Source: Neolewinella persica DSM 23188 (GTDB lineage: Bacteria > Bacteroidota > Bacteroidia > Chitinophagales > Saprospiraceae). Taken from it: DNA of 64,000 nucleotides. The stretch's first letter is position 1. Each line of letters starts with the position of its first letter. The notes beneath the pieces were generated by a model. The model saw only the letters and a program-made list of their open reading frames with translations. It ran no database searches and was not told the origin of the DNA. A program made the position numbers and the translations under genes. The stretch lies in the NCBI RefSeq assembly GCF_000373105.1, contig NZ_KB890429.1, positions 42,265 to 106,264 of the forward strand. Reading direction: 5' to 3'. Positions 24,895-33,771 of the stretch are shown one piece after another.

Positions 24895-26172
24895 TTGCAG
24901 CCCCTAGCCGAACGCATGCGCCCCACCTCCCTCGACGACTACGTCGGTCAAACCCACATCGTGGGCACCGGTGCCGTACTGCGCCGCGCGGTGGAGACCA
25001 AACGCCTGCCCAGCTTCATTCTCTGGGGCCCACCCGGGGTAGGGAAAACCACCCTGGCTAAGATCATTTCCAGCCAACTGGAAGTGCCTTTTTATATGCT
25101 GTCGGCGGTTAATTCCGGGGTTAAGGACGTGCGGGATACTATTGAAAAAGCCAAGCGGGGACAGTTCTTCGACCGCGCCAGCCCGATCCTTTTTATCGAC
25201 GAGATTCACCGGTTCAGTAAGAGCCAGCAAGACAGTTTGCTGGGCGCCGTCGAGGCCGGTATCGTTACCCTGATCGGGGCCACTACGGAGAATCCGAGCT
25301 TCGAAGTTATCCCGGCTTTGTTGAGCAGGTGCCAGGTGTACATCCTGGAACCCCTGGGGAAGGAGGAGTTGAAAAGTATGGTCGATAAGGCGCTGACGCA
25401 GGATGCAATATTGAGTAAAAGAGCAGTGAAGGTAGCCGACTACGATACCCTCCTGCGCTACTCAGGTGGAGACGGCCGGCGGCTGTACAATCTCCTTGAA
25501 CTGGTCACCAACGAAGCAGAACCCGGCGGCGAAGTACTCATCATTACCAACGAACTGGTCTCTGACCGCGTACAGGAAAACCTGACCCGCTACGACAAAA
25601 CCGGCGAGCAGCACTACGACATCGCCTCGGCCATGATCAAGTCCATCCGTGGCTCAGATCCCAACGGGGCCGTGTACTGGATGGCCCGGATGATCGACGG
25701 CGGCGAAGACGTCAAGTTCATCTGCCGCCGACTCATCATCTCTGCGTCGGAAGACATCGGTCTGGCCAACCCCAACGCCCTGCTCATGGCCACCACCGCC
25801 GCACAGGCCGCCCAGATGGTCGGCTACCCCGAAGCGCGGATAATCCTGAGTCAGGCGGTGATCTACCTGGCAACGAGCCAGAAAAGTAATTCCAGTTACA
25901 TGGCCATTAATGAGGCACAGTCCGTCATCCGAAAAACCGGCACCTTGCCCGTTCCCCTGCACCTGCGCAACGCGCCCACCAAGCTCATGAAGCAACTGGA
26001 TTACGGCAAAAACTATAATTACAGCCACGATAATCCCGGCAACTTCAAAGCGCAGGAATACCTGCCGGATGAATTGTCCGGTAAAGCCTTCTTCGTGCCG
26101 AAACCGAATAACCCTACCGAAAAGGGAATACTGGAGCGGTTGAAGCTCTGGTGGGGGGGGAAGTATTATTAG
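24895..26172 (+). CDS. rarA: replication-associated recombination ATPase RarA
   Basis: The 425-residue AAA+ protein is RarA/MgsA, which acts at stalled replication forks. It shows Q-P-L-A-E-R-M-R-P at the N-terminus, Walker A G-P-P-G-V-G-K-T-T, Walker B L-F-I-D-E-I-H-R-F, sensor 1 G-A-T-T-E-N-P-S-F, and the MgsA tetramerisation domain with G-S-D-P-N-G-A-V-Y-W. The TTG at 24895 is chosen because the conserved P-L-A-E-R precedes the first ATG (24916) and no ATG lies upstream in frame. It is flanked by inverted octamer arrays. Confidence 0.96.
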   Translation: MQPLAERMRPTSLDDYVGQTHIVGTGAVLRRAVETKRLPSFILWGPPGVGKTTLAKIISSQLEVPFYMLSAVNSGVKDVRDTIEKAKRGQFFDRASPILFIDEIHRFSKSQQDSLLGAVEAGIVTLIGATTENPSFEVIPALLSRCQVYILEPLGKEELKSMVDKALTQDAILSKRAVKVADYDTLLRYSGGDGRRLYNLLELVTNEAEPGGEVLIITNELVSDRVQENLTRYDKTGEQHYDIASAMIKSIRGSDPNGAVYWMARMIDGGEDVKFICRRLIISASEDIGLANPNALLMATTAAQAAQMVGYPEARIILSQAVIYLATSQKSNSSYMAINEAQSVIRKTGTLPVPLHLRNAPTKLMKQLDYGKNYNYSHDNPGNFKAQEYLPDELSGKAFFVPKPNNPTEKGILERLKLWWGGKYY

Positions 26173-26176
26173 TATT

Positions 26177-26204
26177 TTGGTCTATTGGTCTATTGGTCTA
26201 TTGG
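26177..26204 (-). repeat. three perfect TTGGTCTA octamers after rarA
   Basis: The octamer TTGGTCTA is repeated three times plus a half unit, 4 bp after the rarA stop, and is complementary to the repeats at 24831-24876. Confidence 0.85.
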
Positions 26205-26322
26205 GGAGAAACCGGACGAAGCTCCCTCCGGCAACGCGTGGCTATCTAACGCCAGGTTAGTCCATTTCCTGGATGATCCGGATAGGCGGATCACTTTTTT
26301 CCTTGCTCCGCTATACCTTCCC

Positions 26323-26340
26323 TGCACCTGCGGCCCCGCC
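26323..26340 (+). repeat. dispersed 18-bp element, copy 9
   Basis: A perfect consensus copy, preceded by ACCTTCCC, in the convergent gap after rarA. It is antisense to the CBM-like gene on the right, 105 bp past its stop. With copy 10 (30554) it brackets the CBM-like and GH16 genes. Confidence 0.9.
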
Positions 26341-26351
26341 TCCTAAAAATA

Positions 26352-26387
26352 GTGAAGCGGTACCAGGTTTCCCCGATACCGCTTCAC
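26352..26387 (-). terminator. terminator hairpin of the beta-glucan locus
   Basis: GTGAAGCGGTA (26352-26362) and TACCGCTTCAC (26377-26387) form a perfect 11-bp stem. On the minus strand the stem is followed by TATTTTTAGG, as expected for a rho-independent terminator ending the locus. Confidence 0.7.
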
Positions 26388-26445
26388 AAGCAAAAATGCC
26401 ATACCGACCACAGTTCTAAACAGAACTGAGGTCAAGAACCAATTT

Positions 26446-28734
26446 TTATTGCTTCATCAGACGGGCAACACGCCGGCCTTCGGCCGTGGTAATTCGAACG
26501 ATGTAAGTACCGGTTGGAAGCCGGCGCGCATCGATCTCATAAGTGTTGGTATTGGGGTTGGTGTTGAAAACCAGTTTTCCGGAGAGGTCGAACACTTCCA
26601 GGGTCTCGATGCGGGCGTCGGGAGACGCGATTTGCCAGAGATCAGCCGTCGGGTTGGGGAATACCTGTACCTCTTCCGCAGTAAGCGTTCGAGTAGACGT
26701 AAGCTCATCAACTGAGAGATTATCAAAGTAGTAGGTGGTGCCATCGCCAGGAAGATCAACGACGAATTCGTAGAAGAGCACGATCCGTACATAGTCAACG
26801 TTGGCGTTCTGCAGCGTGGAGAAGTCAGCCTCCAGGGTTTCCCAGGTACTGGCCGTCACCGTATTTACGTCTACCTCAATACCAACACCATCCGTATTGC
26901 CAGCATCTTCCAGGCGTACTTTTACCGGGATACCAGCTTTGGGTGACCAGGAGCTGAAGATGATCTTTCCGGTATTGGACAGGTCTACGGGTTCGTCCAG
27001 TTCAATCGCACAACCGGCGAAGAACTGCGCACCATCCGTTTTAAGCAACCGCATAACGGTAGCACTGGTATTGTCCCCAGTCTGGTCGGGGTTCATTTCG
27101 ATGGCAGCATCTGCCCCTTCAAAACCAACAAAGTCGTAGGTCAGATCGGTGTTTTCGAAGCCAATGGGTAAGGTGACTGGTGGGGAGTTATCGATGATTC
27201 CCTCTGCTACCTCGATGTTGTCGTAGTAATAGGTTGTTCCATCACCAGCCAGGTCTCCTACAAATTCAAAGAAGACGACGACCCGAACATAATCGACGGC
27301 CGGATTGATGGAGTTCGTGAAATCAGCAGTCAGGGTTTCCCAGCTGCTGGCAGCAGTCGTAGTTACGTCGACCTCAATACCTACACCATCAGTATTGGCG
27401 GCGTCTTCCAGACGGATTCTGACCGGAATACCAACTTTAGGCGACCAGGACTGAATAGAAATGCCTTTGTTTACGGAAAAGTCGATCGGTTCGTCGAGGT
27501 TCAGGAACGTACCGGCAAAGAACTGGGCACCGTCGGTTTTGGTGGTCCGCATTACCGTGGCACTGGTGTTCTCACCAGTCTGGTCGGGGTTGGTTTCGAT
27601 GGCGGAGTCTGCGCCTTCAAAGCCACCGAAATCGTAGGTGAGTTCCGTGCTTTCAAAGTCAACGGGCAGGGTTACCGGGAGCACGCCGCCACCGCCGCCT
27701 GCACCTCCGAATGACATATCATCGAAGAAATAGTTCGTCGTTGCCGCAGGGACGCTTCCGAAATCGAAGAAGATGGAGGCCTTATTATAGGAAGAGCCGA
27801 GATTAAGGGCGGCAGTTCCCATGGCTTCCTGGGAAAAATCAAATACCAGGGTATCCCAGGCAGCAGCCACGGTGACCATGGCCTCGGTTTCAACGCTGAC
27901 GCCATTATTATTCGCATTCTCTACCTTCAGGCGAACGGGGATATTGGCCGTCGGCGACCAAACGCGAACGGACATAGTAGTAGCATTAGCGGTAAAGGGA
28001 ATAGGACTAGCGAAACCAGCCGGCCCTCCGGGCAGGGAGGTAACCGTTACGCCGGCTGAAGTGCCGGAATCCTGATCTTTAGTGGCCTGCCCGACCCGGT
28101 TAACCGTATCCACCGGGCCCGGTACGATGGCAGCGGAACCGCCTTCAAAACCAATGACTCCGTAGTTTACGTTCGGATCGTCAAAGGTGACGGGGAGGTC
28201 CATTTGGTCTCCGTCTGGAGCAGGCACATCGATCTGCACCAGGTTGTCCCAGTAGAAGGTAATGGGAGCTGCGTTAGTATTGACGTTGAAGTTCATGAAA
28301 ACAACGACAAATTCAAAGACGTTATCGCCCTCGGTCAGGAAGTCAAAAGTTAGCTCCTGCCAGCTGTTGGCAGCACCGGTAAAGGTGGCCGCACGCTCAA
28401 TGTCCCCACTGGTGGTAGATCCCTCAAACTTGAGTAGGACCGGCGCATTTTCGATGGGGGACCAAACCTGCATGGTAAAGGATTTACCGGCGGCCAAATC
28501 GATGCTTTGGGTGATCTTAATTCCCGCAAAGCCCTGTGCAATCGGGAGCACGTTCTGTACTACGGTAGCACTGGTATTGGGCTCGGATACATCGGGGTTG
28601 GCGATGATAGTGGATACAGAGCCGTTGAAATCCTCGAAGGTGGGGGCAGCGCCCTCAAAATCTAAGATCGTGGTCTGCGCCATGGCCGTTACGGACAGTA
28701 GCAGCAGGCATAGTAAGGTAGATAGTAATCTCAT
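26446..28734 (-). CDS. exported four-module CBM-like protein with T9SS sorting domain
   Basis: The 762-residue protein has a signal peptide (1-19), four tandem beta-sandwich modules of about 160 residues (about 20-165, 172-345, 350-510, 515-680), and a T9SS sorting domain (about 690-762: F-P-N-P-T-A-D, then P-T-G-T-Y-I-V-R). Each module carries F-E-(G)-A-D/E, W-S-P-x-x-x-I-P-V and D-D/N-I/L motifs typical of carbohydrate-binding folds. Modules three and four are close at the DNA level, a recent duplication. The same module occurs twice in the lipoprotein at 30624-32204. Likely a secreted glycan-binding or cell-surface protein of the beta-glucan locus. It follows the GH16 gene by 133 bp. Confidence 0.8.
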   Translation of the reverse strand: MRLLSTLLCLLLLSVTAMAQTTILDFEGAAPTFEDFNGSVSTIIANPDVSEPNTSATVVQNVLPIAQGFAGIKITQSIDLAAGKSFTMQVWSPIENAPVLLKFEGSTTSGDIERAATFTGAANSWQELTFDFLTEGDNVFEFVVVFMNFNVNTNAAPITFYWDNLVQIDVPAPDGDQMDLPVTFDDPNVNYGVIGFEGGSAAIVPGPVDTVNRVGQATKDQDSGTSAGVTVTSLPGGPAGFASPIPFTANATTMSVRVWSPTANIPVRLKVENANNNGVSVETEAMVTVAAAWDTLVFDFSQEAMGTAALNLGSSYNKASIFFDFGSVPAATTNYFFDDMSFGGAGGGGGVLPVTLPVDFESTELTYDFGGFEGADSAIETNPDQTGENTSATVMRTTKTDGAQFFAGTFLNLDEPIDFSVNKGISIQSWSPKVGIPVRIRLEDAANTDGVGIEVDVTTTAASSWETLTADFTNSINPAVDYVRVVVFFEFVGDLAGDGTTYYYDNIEVAEGIIDNSPPVTLPIGFENTDLTYDFVGFEGADAAIEMNPDQTGDNTSATVMRLLKTDGAQFFAGCAIELDEPVDLSNTGKIIFSSWSPKAGIPVKVRLEDAGNTDGVGIEVDVNTVTASTWETLEADFSTLQNANVDYVRIVLFYEFVVDLPGDGTTYYFDNLSVDELTSTRTLTAEEVQVFPNPTADLWQIASPDARIETLEVFDLSGKLVFNTNPNTNTYEIDARRLPTGTYIVRITTAEGRRVARLMKQ

Positions 28735-28789
28735 GAATGAATAATTTTTTGATTGATAGAGCTAAAAAAAACTAGAATACAGTGTAGTA

Positions 28790-28860
28790 GTGCTCCGTCC
28801 CACAAGTTTCGTTGGCATGACCTTGGTCTCTTGCCTGACTCAACTTGAAAAACGGAGCAC
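28790..28860 (-). terminator. long-loop hairpin after GH16 gene
   Basis: GTGCTCCGT (28790-28798) pairs with ACGGAGCAC (28852-28860), with internal AAGTT pairing; on the minus strand an AGTTTTTTTTAGC run follows about 15 bp later. It lies 7 bp after the GH16 stop and could partly terminate or process the transcript before the CBM-like gene. Confidence 0.5.
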
Positions 28861-28867
28861 CAGGATT

Positions 28868-30526
28868 TTATTGGTATACCCGAACGTAGTCTACTTCCAT
28901 GGTTGATTCCACGAAACTAGCGTCGATGTTACCACCGAAGTTGCCCCCCATCGCTACGTTGAAAATGAGGAAGAAGTCACTATTGAAAGGTAGAGTTCCG
29001 CTATTAGCGAAAGTATGGTAGAGCGTATCGTCTACGAAAAAACGAATCGTCTCAGGAGACCAGACGGCCGAAAACTTGTGGAATTCCGTGGAGATTCCCG
29101 GTACGTCTGTACCACGAGAAACGCCGTCGCCTCCGGAGTTACCCGGAAAATGCAGGGTAGAGAATAATTCATCCTGCCGGTTGCCGACGTGCTCCATGAT
29201 ATCGATCTCACCACATCCGGGCCAGGTGTTGGTCGCATAGTCTTCGCCCAGCATCCAGAGCGCCGGCCAGGTGCCACCGCCCGTAGGTAGTTTGGCACTG
29301 ATGTCGATTCGTCCGTAAGTGAACTCAAATTTATTTTCTGTCACCATTCGAGCAGAAGTAAAATCTGCACCGCCGAAAGCTTCCCGCTTCGCTGTGATTT
29401 TCAGCACACCGTCTTCTACCCGAACATTGTCTGAACGGTCAGTGTAGTACTGAGACTCTCCGTTACCCCAACCGTTGTTTCCACGACCGATATTGTAGCC
29501 CCACTTTGTAGGGTCAGGTGCGCCAACAGCATTGAATTCATCGGCCCATACCAGATTATCATAGTCCGTATCACCGCCGCCTCCACCAGGTGTTGGCTTG
29601 GTGGAGCTGAAGATGTGGTACCAGGCCAGGGCAGTGTTGTTTGCCTGGACAGCGCGAACCACCAGGCGGTTCTCCGTTACGGAGATCAGTTCGTAAGTCG
29701 TGGCACCAATGTAGTAACTCATGAAACCACCATCGGTGAACACCAGATTCGTACCCCGCGTCTGGCCGGGTACGTTGTTGTTTACGACGACGCTTTCGGA
29801 GGGAGCAAGTTGCACCAGCTGGGGTGTACTGGCTACCGCGAAGTCATAGCAGTAATCAAAACCTTCAGTGCCACCGGCAACATCCTGAGAGCCAACGTTG
29901 AAATAAGTCTGGCCAAAGTTGTTCAGCTGGTAGAATAGTGCGTCGCCGTCACGGGAAAAAACCAGTTCGTCCTGGTATAAACAGAGGCTTTCTTCGGCAC
30001 CGTCCTTCTCAAAAGGAGTGGTTTGGAAGTAATTGGCGTAGAAGTTCAGCTCGGAGTTATCGTCATTCTGACCTACTCCCAGGTGGCCGGGCTCATCGGC
30101 GGCCCAGTACCAGGTTTTGCTGCCACTACCGGTCAGGAATTGTAAAACTTCTGGGTCGCTAAACGTACTCTCAACGGTCACCTCGGTGGTCATCGTAGTA
30201 CTCACGCCAGCAGTGCCGGAGGCGACCACGGTAACGCCGTAAGTGTTTACACCAACCTGGTTGAAGCGTTTGGTGAACCGGCCAGAAGGCGCAATTTGCT
30301 CCGTACCATCGCTGAATATATAGCGGTAAGTAATGGCGTTATCGGCCTCGGCGGTGAAGACCACCTGTCCGCTCCCGTCGCCGAACGGGGCGTCGTTCGT
30401 CTGTCCGGTAACGGCGGCTTCGAGAATCAGGTTCTGGGGGGCGGTAATGTCACCGAAAGCGTACTCTTCCTGTTCGCAGGTAAAGCAGAGCAGGGCCAGA
30501 GCCGTCAGTAGAAGAAATTGTTTCAT
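28868..30526 (-). CDS. GH16 beta-glucanase (laminarinase-type) lipoprotein
   Basis: The 552-residue enzyme has a lipoprotein signal ending L-C-F-T-C (about residues 13-17), a PKD-like N-terminal domain, a middle region, a Gly-rich linker (about 318-323) and a C-terminal GH16 domain (about 328-552). The catalytic motif is E-I-D-I-M-E with nucleophile Glu440 and acid/base Glu445. W-A-D-E-F-N and the F-N-V-A-M-G-G-N-F-G-G segment fit beta-1,3-glucanases of GH16 subfamily 3. As a surface lipoprotein it would cut laminarin-type glucan for import by the adjacent SusCD pair. The 18-bp element is 27 bp upstream. Confidence 0.92.
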   Translation of the reverse strand: MKQFLLLTALALLCFTCEQEEYAFGDITAPQNLILEAAVTGQTNDAPFGDGSGQVVFTAEADNAITYRYIFSDGTEQIAPSGRFTKRFNQVGVNTYGVTVVASGTAGVSTTMTTEVTVESTFSDPEVLQFLTGSGSKTWYWAADEPGHLGVGQNDDNSELNFYANYFQTTPFEKDGAEESLCLYQDELVFSRDGDALFYQLNNFGQTYFNVGSQDVAGGTEGFDYCYDFAVASTPQLVQLAPSESVVVNNNVPGQTRGTNLVFTDGGFMSYYIGATTYELISVTENRLVVRAVQANNTALAWYHIFSSTKPTPGGGGGDTDYDNLVWADEFNAVGAPDPTKWGYNIGRGNNGWGNGESQYYTDRSDNVRVEDGVLKITAKREAFGGADFTSARMVTENKFEFTYGRIDISAKLPTGGGTWPALWMLGEDYATNTWPGCGEIDIMEHVGNRQDELFSTLHFPGNSGGDGVSRGTDVPGISTEFHKFSAVWSPETIRFFVDDTLYHTFANSGTLPFNSDFFLIFNVAMGGNFGGNIDASFVESTMEVDYVRVYQ

Positions 30527-30553
30527 GGTTAGTTTTTTACTAAATGCATTTTG

Positions 30554-30571
30554 GGCGGGGCCGCAGGTGCA
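30554..30571 (-). repeat. dispersed 18-bp element, copy 10
   Basis: A perfect consensus copy (reverse complement) 27 bp before the GH16 start, inside the beta-glucan locus. It could give GH16 and the CBM-like gene their own transcript 5' end. Confidence 0.9.
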
Positions 30572-30623
30572 GTGGATAGTTTTTTAAGAGCAGGAAAGGA
30601 GAAGACTTCTTTGGAAGTTAGCT

Positions 30624-32204
30624 TTACTCCCGCCGGATATCGTCGAAGTAGTACGTCTCTCCCGTACCGGCAGTGCCGAAGTTGCCGAAGAGGACCACCC
30701 GCTTGATGTTGGGGAATGCTTCAATGCCGGAAAAATCGTACGTCAGTTCTTCCCACTGATTAGCTCCCGTGGTGGGGACCATTATTTCAAGGAAGTCGTC
30801 AGCGTTGTCGGGGTTCTCCAGTTTAAGCATAATGGGCGCGTTGGCTACTGGCGACCACACCTTGAGTTTCATGGTTTGCCCGCCGCTGAAGTCGATAGGG
30901 TTGTCCAGGTCGATGAACACACCGGCCCATACCTGGGACGCGCTGTTTTTTGTCAGCGCAACTACCCGGCTGCTGGTGTTGAGGCCATTGGCATCTGGGT
31001 TGTCGATCACCTCAGCTCCGGCACCGCCGAAATTGCCGAATACGTAACTGATTCCGGTGTTCTGGAAGTCGAGCGGAAAGGCGATTTCATCGCCGCCACC
31101 GCCGCCGCCACCGCTGCCATCGGGATCGAGGCTGATGTCGTCGAAGTAGAAATTTTCGTCCATACCGGCAGTGCCGAAGTCGAAGAAAATCACAACCTTC
31201 TCGTAAGGTATTGTGAGATCACCAGCTCCGCTGAAGTCAAACTCCAGCTGGTGCCAGCCGTTGGCCATGGTTGTGATGGCATTTACCTCGACATTGATGT
31301 CTGCATCCACAGCGTCCTCCAGCTTGAGGATGACTGGAATACCAGCGCGAGGAGACCAAACATTGATGAAAATCTTGCTTGAAGCGGAGAAGTCGACCGG
31401 TCCTTCCAATTCAAGGAAGGAACCCGCCCATACCTCGGAGCCACTGGATTTGTTGAGCTCTACCACCCGGGCACTCATGTTACCTTCGGCCACGTCGGGG
31501 TTATCGACAACCGAAGCTCCAGCTCCGCCGAATCCGCCCCAGGCGAAGTCTAAAGTGGTGTTCTCGAAGTTGAGGGGAAGTACCACCGCATTATCGCCAT
31601 TGCTGACGCTGACGGTCTCGGTTGCCTCTAAAGAAGTCTCCATGCCTTCACTTAGGGCTACAACGCGAACATCATAATCGCCTTCGGCGGCGTATACGTG
31701 GCTGAGGGTCTCACCTTCCTGGAACAGGGTGGGCATTTCATCCGTAACATCTCCGAAGTAGGCATGGAAGCCGTCGGCGTTATCTGCCGTAGCGGACACA
31801 TTGATGGAAAGCGTGTTGCCCGGCGTACCACTAATGTTCAACACCAGGTTACGCGGAGGCAAAACATTGATAGTTATTGCCTCAGTTAGTGTTGCCGTTT
31901 GTCCGTTGATGCCAGTAGCCGTAAGGGTTACAGTATAGGAGCCAACGGTATAGCTATGATTGGCTGATTCACCAATAACCATGTCTTCTGCCGGACTACC
32001 GTCGCCAAAGTCAATGGAGAATAGTGTTACGCCACGGCCGCCGGGGGTGATGCTGGCATCGCCGGGGTTGTCCGCATCCATTATAATGTCAAGTGAAAGC
32101 TCGGTAGGAACCGGAGCGTCCTCCAGAGAAGGTAGGATCTGCTCGTCGTCACAGGCAGTAAAGCCAACGAGAAAAAGAAGCAGGAAAAGATACTTTGTAG
32201 GCAT
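30624..32204 (-). CDS. PKD and CBM-like surface glycan-binding lipoprotein
   Basis: The 526-residue protein has a lipobox (F-T-A-C-D-D, Cys about 18), a PKD-type domain (I-D-F-G-D-G-S and H-S-Y-T-V-G-S-Y-T-V), a second Ig-like segment, then two modules (about 210-350 and 370-520) of the type in the 26446-28734 protein. Both contain F-G-G-A-G-A and W-S-P. It sits directly after SusD, the place of SusE/SusF-like surface glycan-binding proteins, so it likely captures beta-glucan for the SusC/D complex. The SusD stop is 53 bp upstream; the GH16 gene starts 97 bp downstream. Confidence 0.82.
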   Translation of the reverse strand: MPTKYLFLLLFLVGFTACDDEQILPSLEDAPVPTELSLDIIMDADNPGDASITPGGRGVTLFSIDFGDGSPAEDMVIGESANHSYTVGSYTVTLTATGINGQTATLTEAITINVLPPRNLVLNISGTPGNTLSINVSATADNADGFHAYFGDVTDEMPTLFQEGETLSHVYAAEGDYDVRVVALSEGMETSLEATETVSVSNGDNAVVLPLNFENTTLDFAWGGFGGAGASVVDNPDVAEGNMSARVVELNKSSGSEVWAGSFLELEGPVDFSASSKIFINVWSPRAGIPVILKLEDAVDADINVEVNAITTMANGWHQLEFDFSGAGDLTIPYEKVVIFFDFGTAGMDENFYFDDISLDPDGSGGGGGGGDEIAFPLDFQNTGISYVFGNFGGAGAEVIDNPDANGLNTSSRVVALTKNSASQVWAGVFIDLDNPIDFSGGQTMKLKVWSPVANAPIMLKLENPDNADDFLEIMVPTTGANQWEELTYDFSGIEAFPNIKRVVLFGNFGTAGTGETYYFDDIRRE

Positions 32205-32257
32205 GACCGAAAGGGTTTGCGATAGTTTTATAATGAATAGGGAAACATACGATTGAA

Positions 32258-33724
32258 TCAGTATCCCGGGTTTTGGTTCCAGTTGCCGTTGCTGAACTGG
32301 ATCTCTTCGAAGGGGATCGGGAAGAGCTCGTTCTTCCCTGCACTAAATCCTTCGATGGCACCTGCGGCCTCGCCCGTACGTACCAGGTCAAAGAAGCGAT
32401 GAGCTTCTCCCATCAGCTCCAACCGACGCTCTTGCAGAATAAAGTCCCGCAGGGCATCTCCGCTCGAGTTGATGTCGTGGTCCATATCTCCAAATGCACG
32501 GCGACGGACTTGGTTTAGATAATCTCTGGCGAGTTCATCATTACCGGTTGCATTTAGGGCTTCTGCAGCCAACAGTAAGACGTCTGCGTACCGAATCGAC
32601 CGGTAATTATTCGGATTGGTCAGGTTCTGGTCACCGATGTTGGAATCCCCCTTGCGAGCGATGTACTTGCGGTTGTAGTAACCAGTGTGCTCATTCCCCG
32701 TGCCAAAACTTGCGCCTGTTTCAGCGGCCCATGCGTTGATGTCAAGGATGGACACGTCGCGGCGCTGATCACCCGGAGCGTAGGCGTCAAAAGCGCCCTG
32801 TGTGGGGACGTTGAAGCTAAAGCCGCTGTCGTAAACCGGGCCGGTGTGGTTCCGAATACCGTTGAACCCCACGGCGATGTTTCCTTCACTGCACTGGAGA
32901 CAGCCAAAACCGGCACCTTCTGCGTCAGTGTACTGTACCTCGAAAACCGAGCCCGGGCCGTTCTCTCCGGTCATCTCAAAGATGTCGGCAAAGTCTGCTG
33001 GCAGGCTGTATACCCCGGAGTTGATTACTGCCTGAAGTACGACCGCAGCCTCGCGGTATTCCCCCCGGTAAACGTGGGCTTTGCCAAGCAACGCCTGAGC
33101 GGCACCTTTACTAACCCGTCCGGTCTGTGGAGCCGTTACGGCAAGGTCCGGAATGGCTAAACTCAGGTCCGTCTGAATTGCGGCATAAACTTCCTCCACG
33201 GAAGACCGGGGCAGGCTGGTCTCGTCGCCTAAAGCGAAACGCTCATCACCTTTTAAAGGAATTGGACCAAACCACTTGACCAGTTCGAACTGGTAGTAAG
33301 CCCGCAGAAAGCGTGCTTCAGCAATGATCTGAGCTTTACCTTCAAATTCCGTTTTATCCTTGAATTCAAGGATAAAACTGGCTCGGTTGATACCCGCAAA
33401 CATCCAATTCCAGATGCTTTGCAGTTGAGCATTTACCGGGGTGTGGATCATATCGTCCACCTGCTGGATGCCAATAACATCAGTGGCGCTCTCACCGCCT
33501 GCCAGCGTATTGTCCGAAGCAATTTCTCCAAGCATTACGTTGAGGTAAGATGATTGCAGCATGTCGTAAGCTGCAATAAGCGCATTCTTGTAATCGGCCT
33601 CCGCATTGAAGTAATTTTCGGAATCAATGGAGTAAACCGGTGTCCGGCCGATGAAGTCTTCTTCACAGGCAGATGTGCCGATGAACAGAAGAGTAAGGGA
33701 TAAAAATAAATTTCTTGTATTCAT
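32258..33724 (-). CDS. SusD/RagB-type outer-membrane lipoprotein
   Basis: The 488-residue protein starts with a lipoprotein signal (N-T-R-N-L-F, lipobox G-T-S-A-C). It has the SusD helical TPR core (A-L-I-A-A-Y-D-M-L-Q; A-R-F-L-R-A-Y-Y-Q-F-E-L-V-K-W-F-G) and the C-terminal R-R-L-E-L-M-G-E-A-H-R-F-F-D-L-V-R-T-G motif. It forms the lid of the SusC transporter and binds oligosaccharide. The ATG at 33724 follows the SusC stop by 47 bp. The conserved R-T-G-E-A-A-G-A end is coded by a sequence that matches the dispersed 18-bp element. Confidence 0.96.
   Translation of the reverse strand: MNTRNLFLSLTLLFIGTSACEEDFIGRTPVYSIDSENYFNAEADYKNALIAAYDMLQSSYLNVMLGEIASDNTLAGGESATDVIGIQQVDDMIHTPVNAQLQSIWNWMFAGINRASFILEFKDKTEFEGKAQIIAEARFLRAYYQFELVKWFGPIPLKGDERFALGDETSLPRSSVEEVYAAIQTDLSLAIPDLAVTAPQTGRVSKGAAQALLGKAHVYRGEYREAAVVLQAVINSGVYSLPADFADIFEMTGENGPGSVFEVQYTDAEGAGFGCLQCSEGNIAVGFNGIRNHTGPVYDSGFSFNVPTQGAFDAYAPGDQRRDVSILDINAWAAETGASFGTGNEHTGYYNRKYIARKGDSNIGDQNLTNPNNYRSIRYADVLLLAAEALNATGNDELARDYLNQVRRRAFGDMDHDINSSGDALRDFILQERRLELMGEAHRFFDLVRTGEAAGAIEGFSAGKNELFPIPFEEIQFSNGNWNQNPGY
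32357..32374 (+). repeat. dispersed 18-bp element-like match inside susD-like gene
   Basis: GGCACCTGCGGCCTCGCC matches the GCCTCGCC variant of the element at 17 of 18 positions but codes for T-G-E-A-A-G-A in the conserved end of the SusD-like protein. It is probably chance convergence or an exapted copy. Confidence 0.5.
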
Positions 33725-33771
33725 GATCGAGGAAATTCCTGAGGTGAGGGCCACCTGGCCCGATCTTATTT

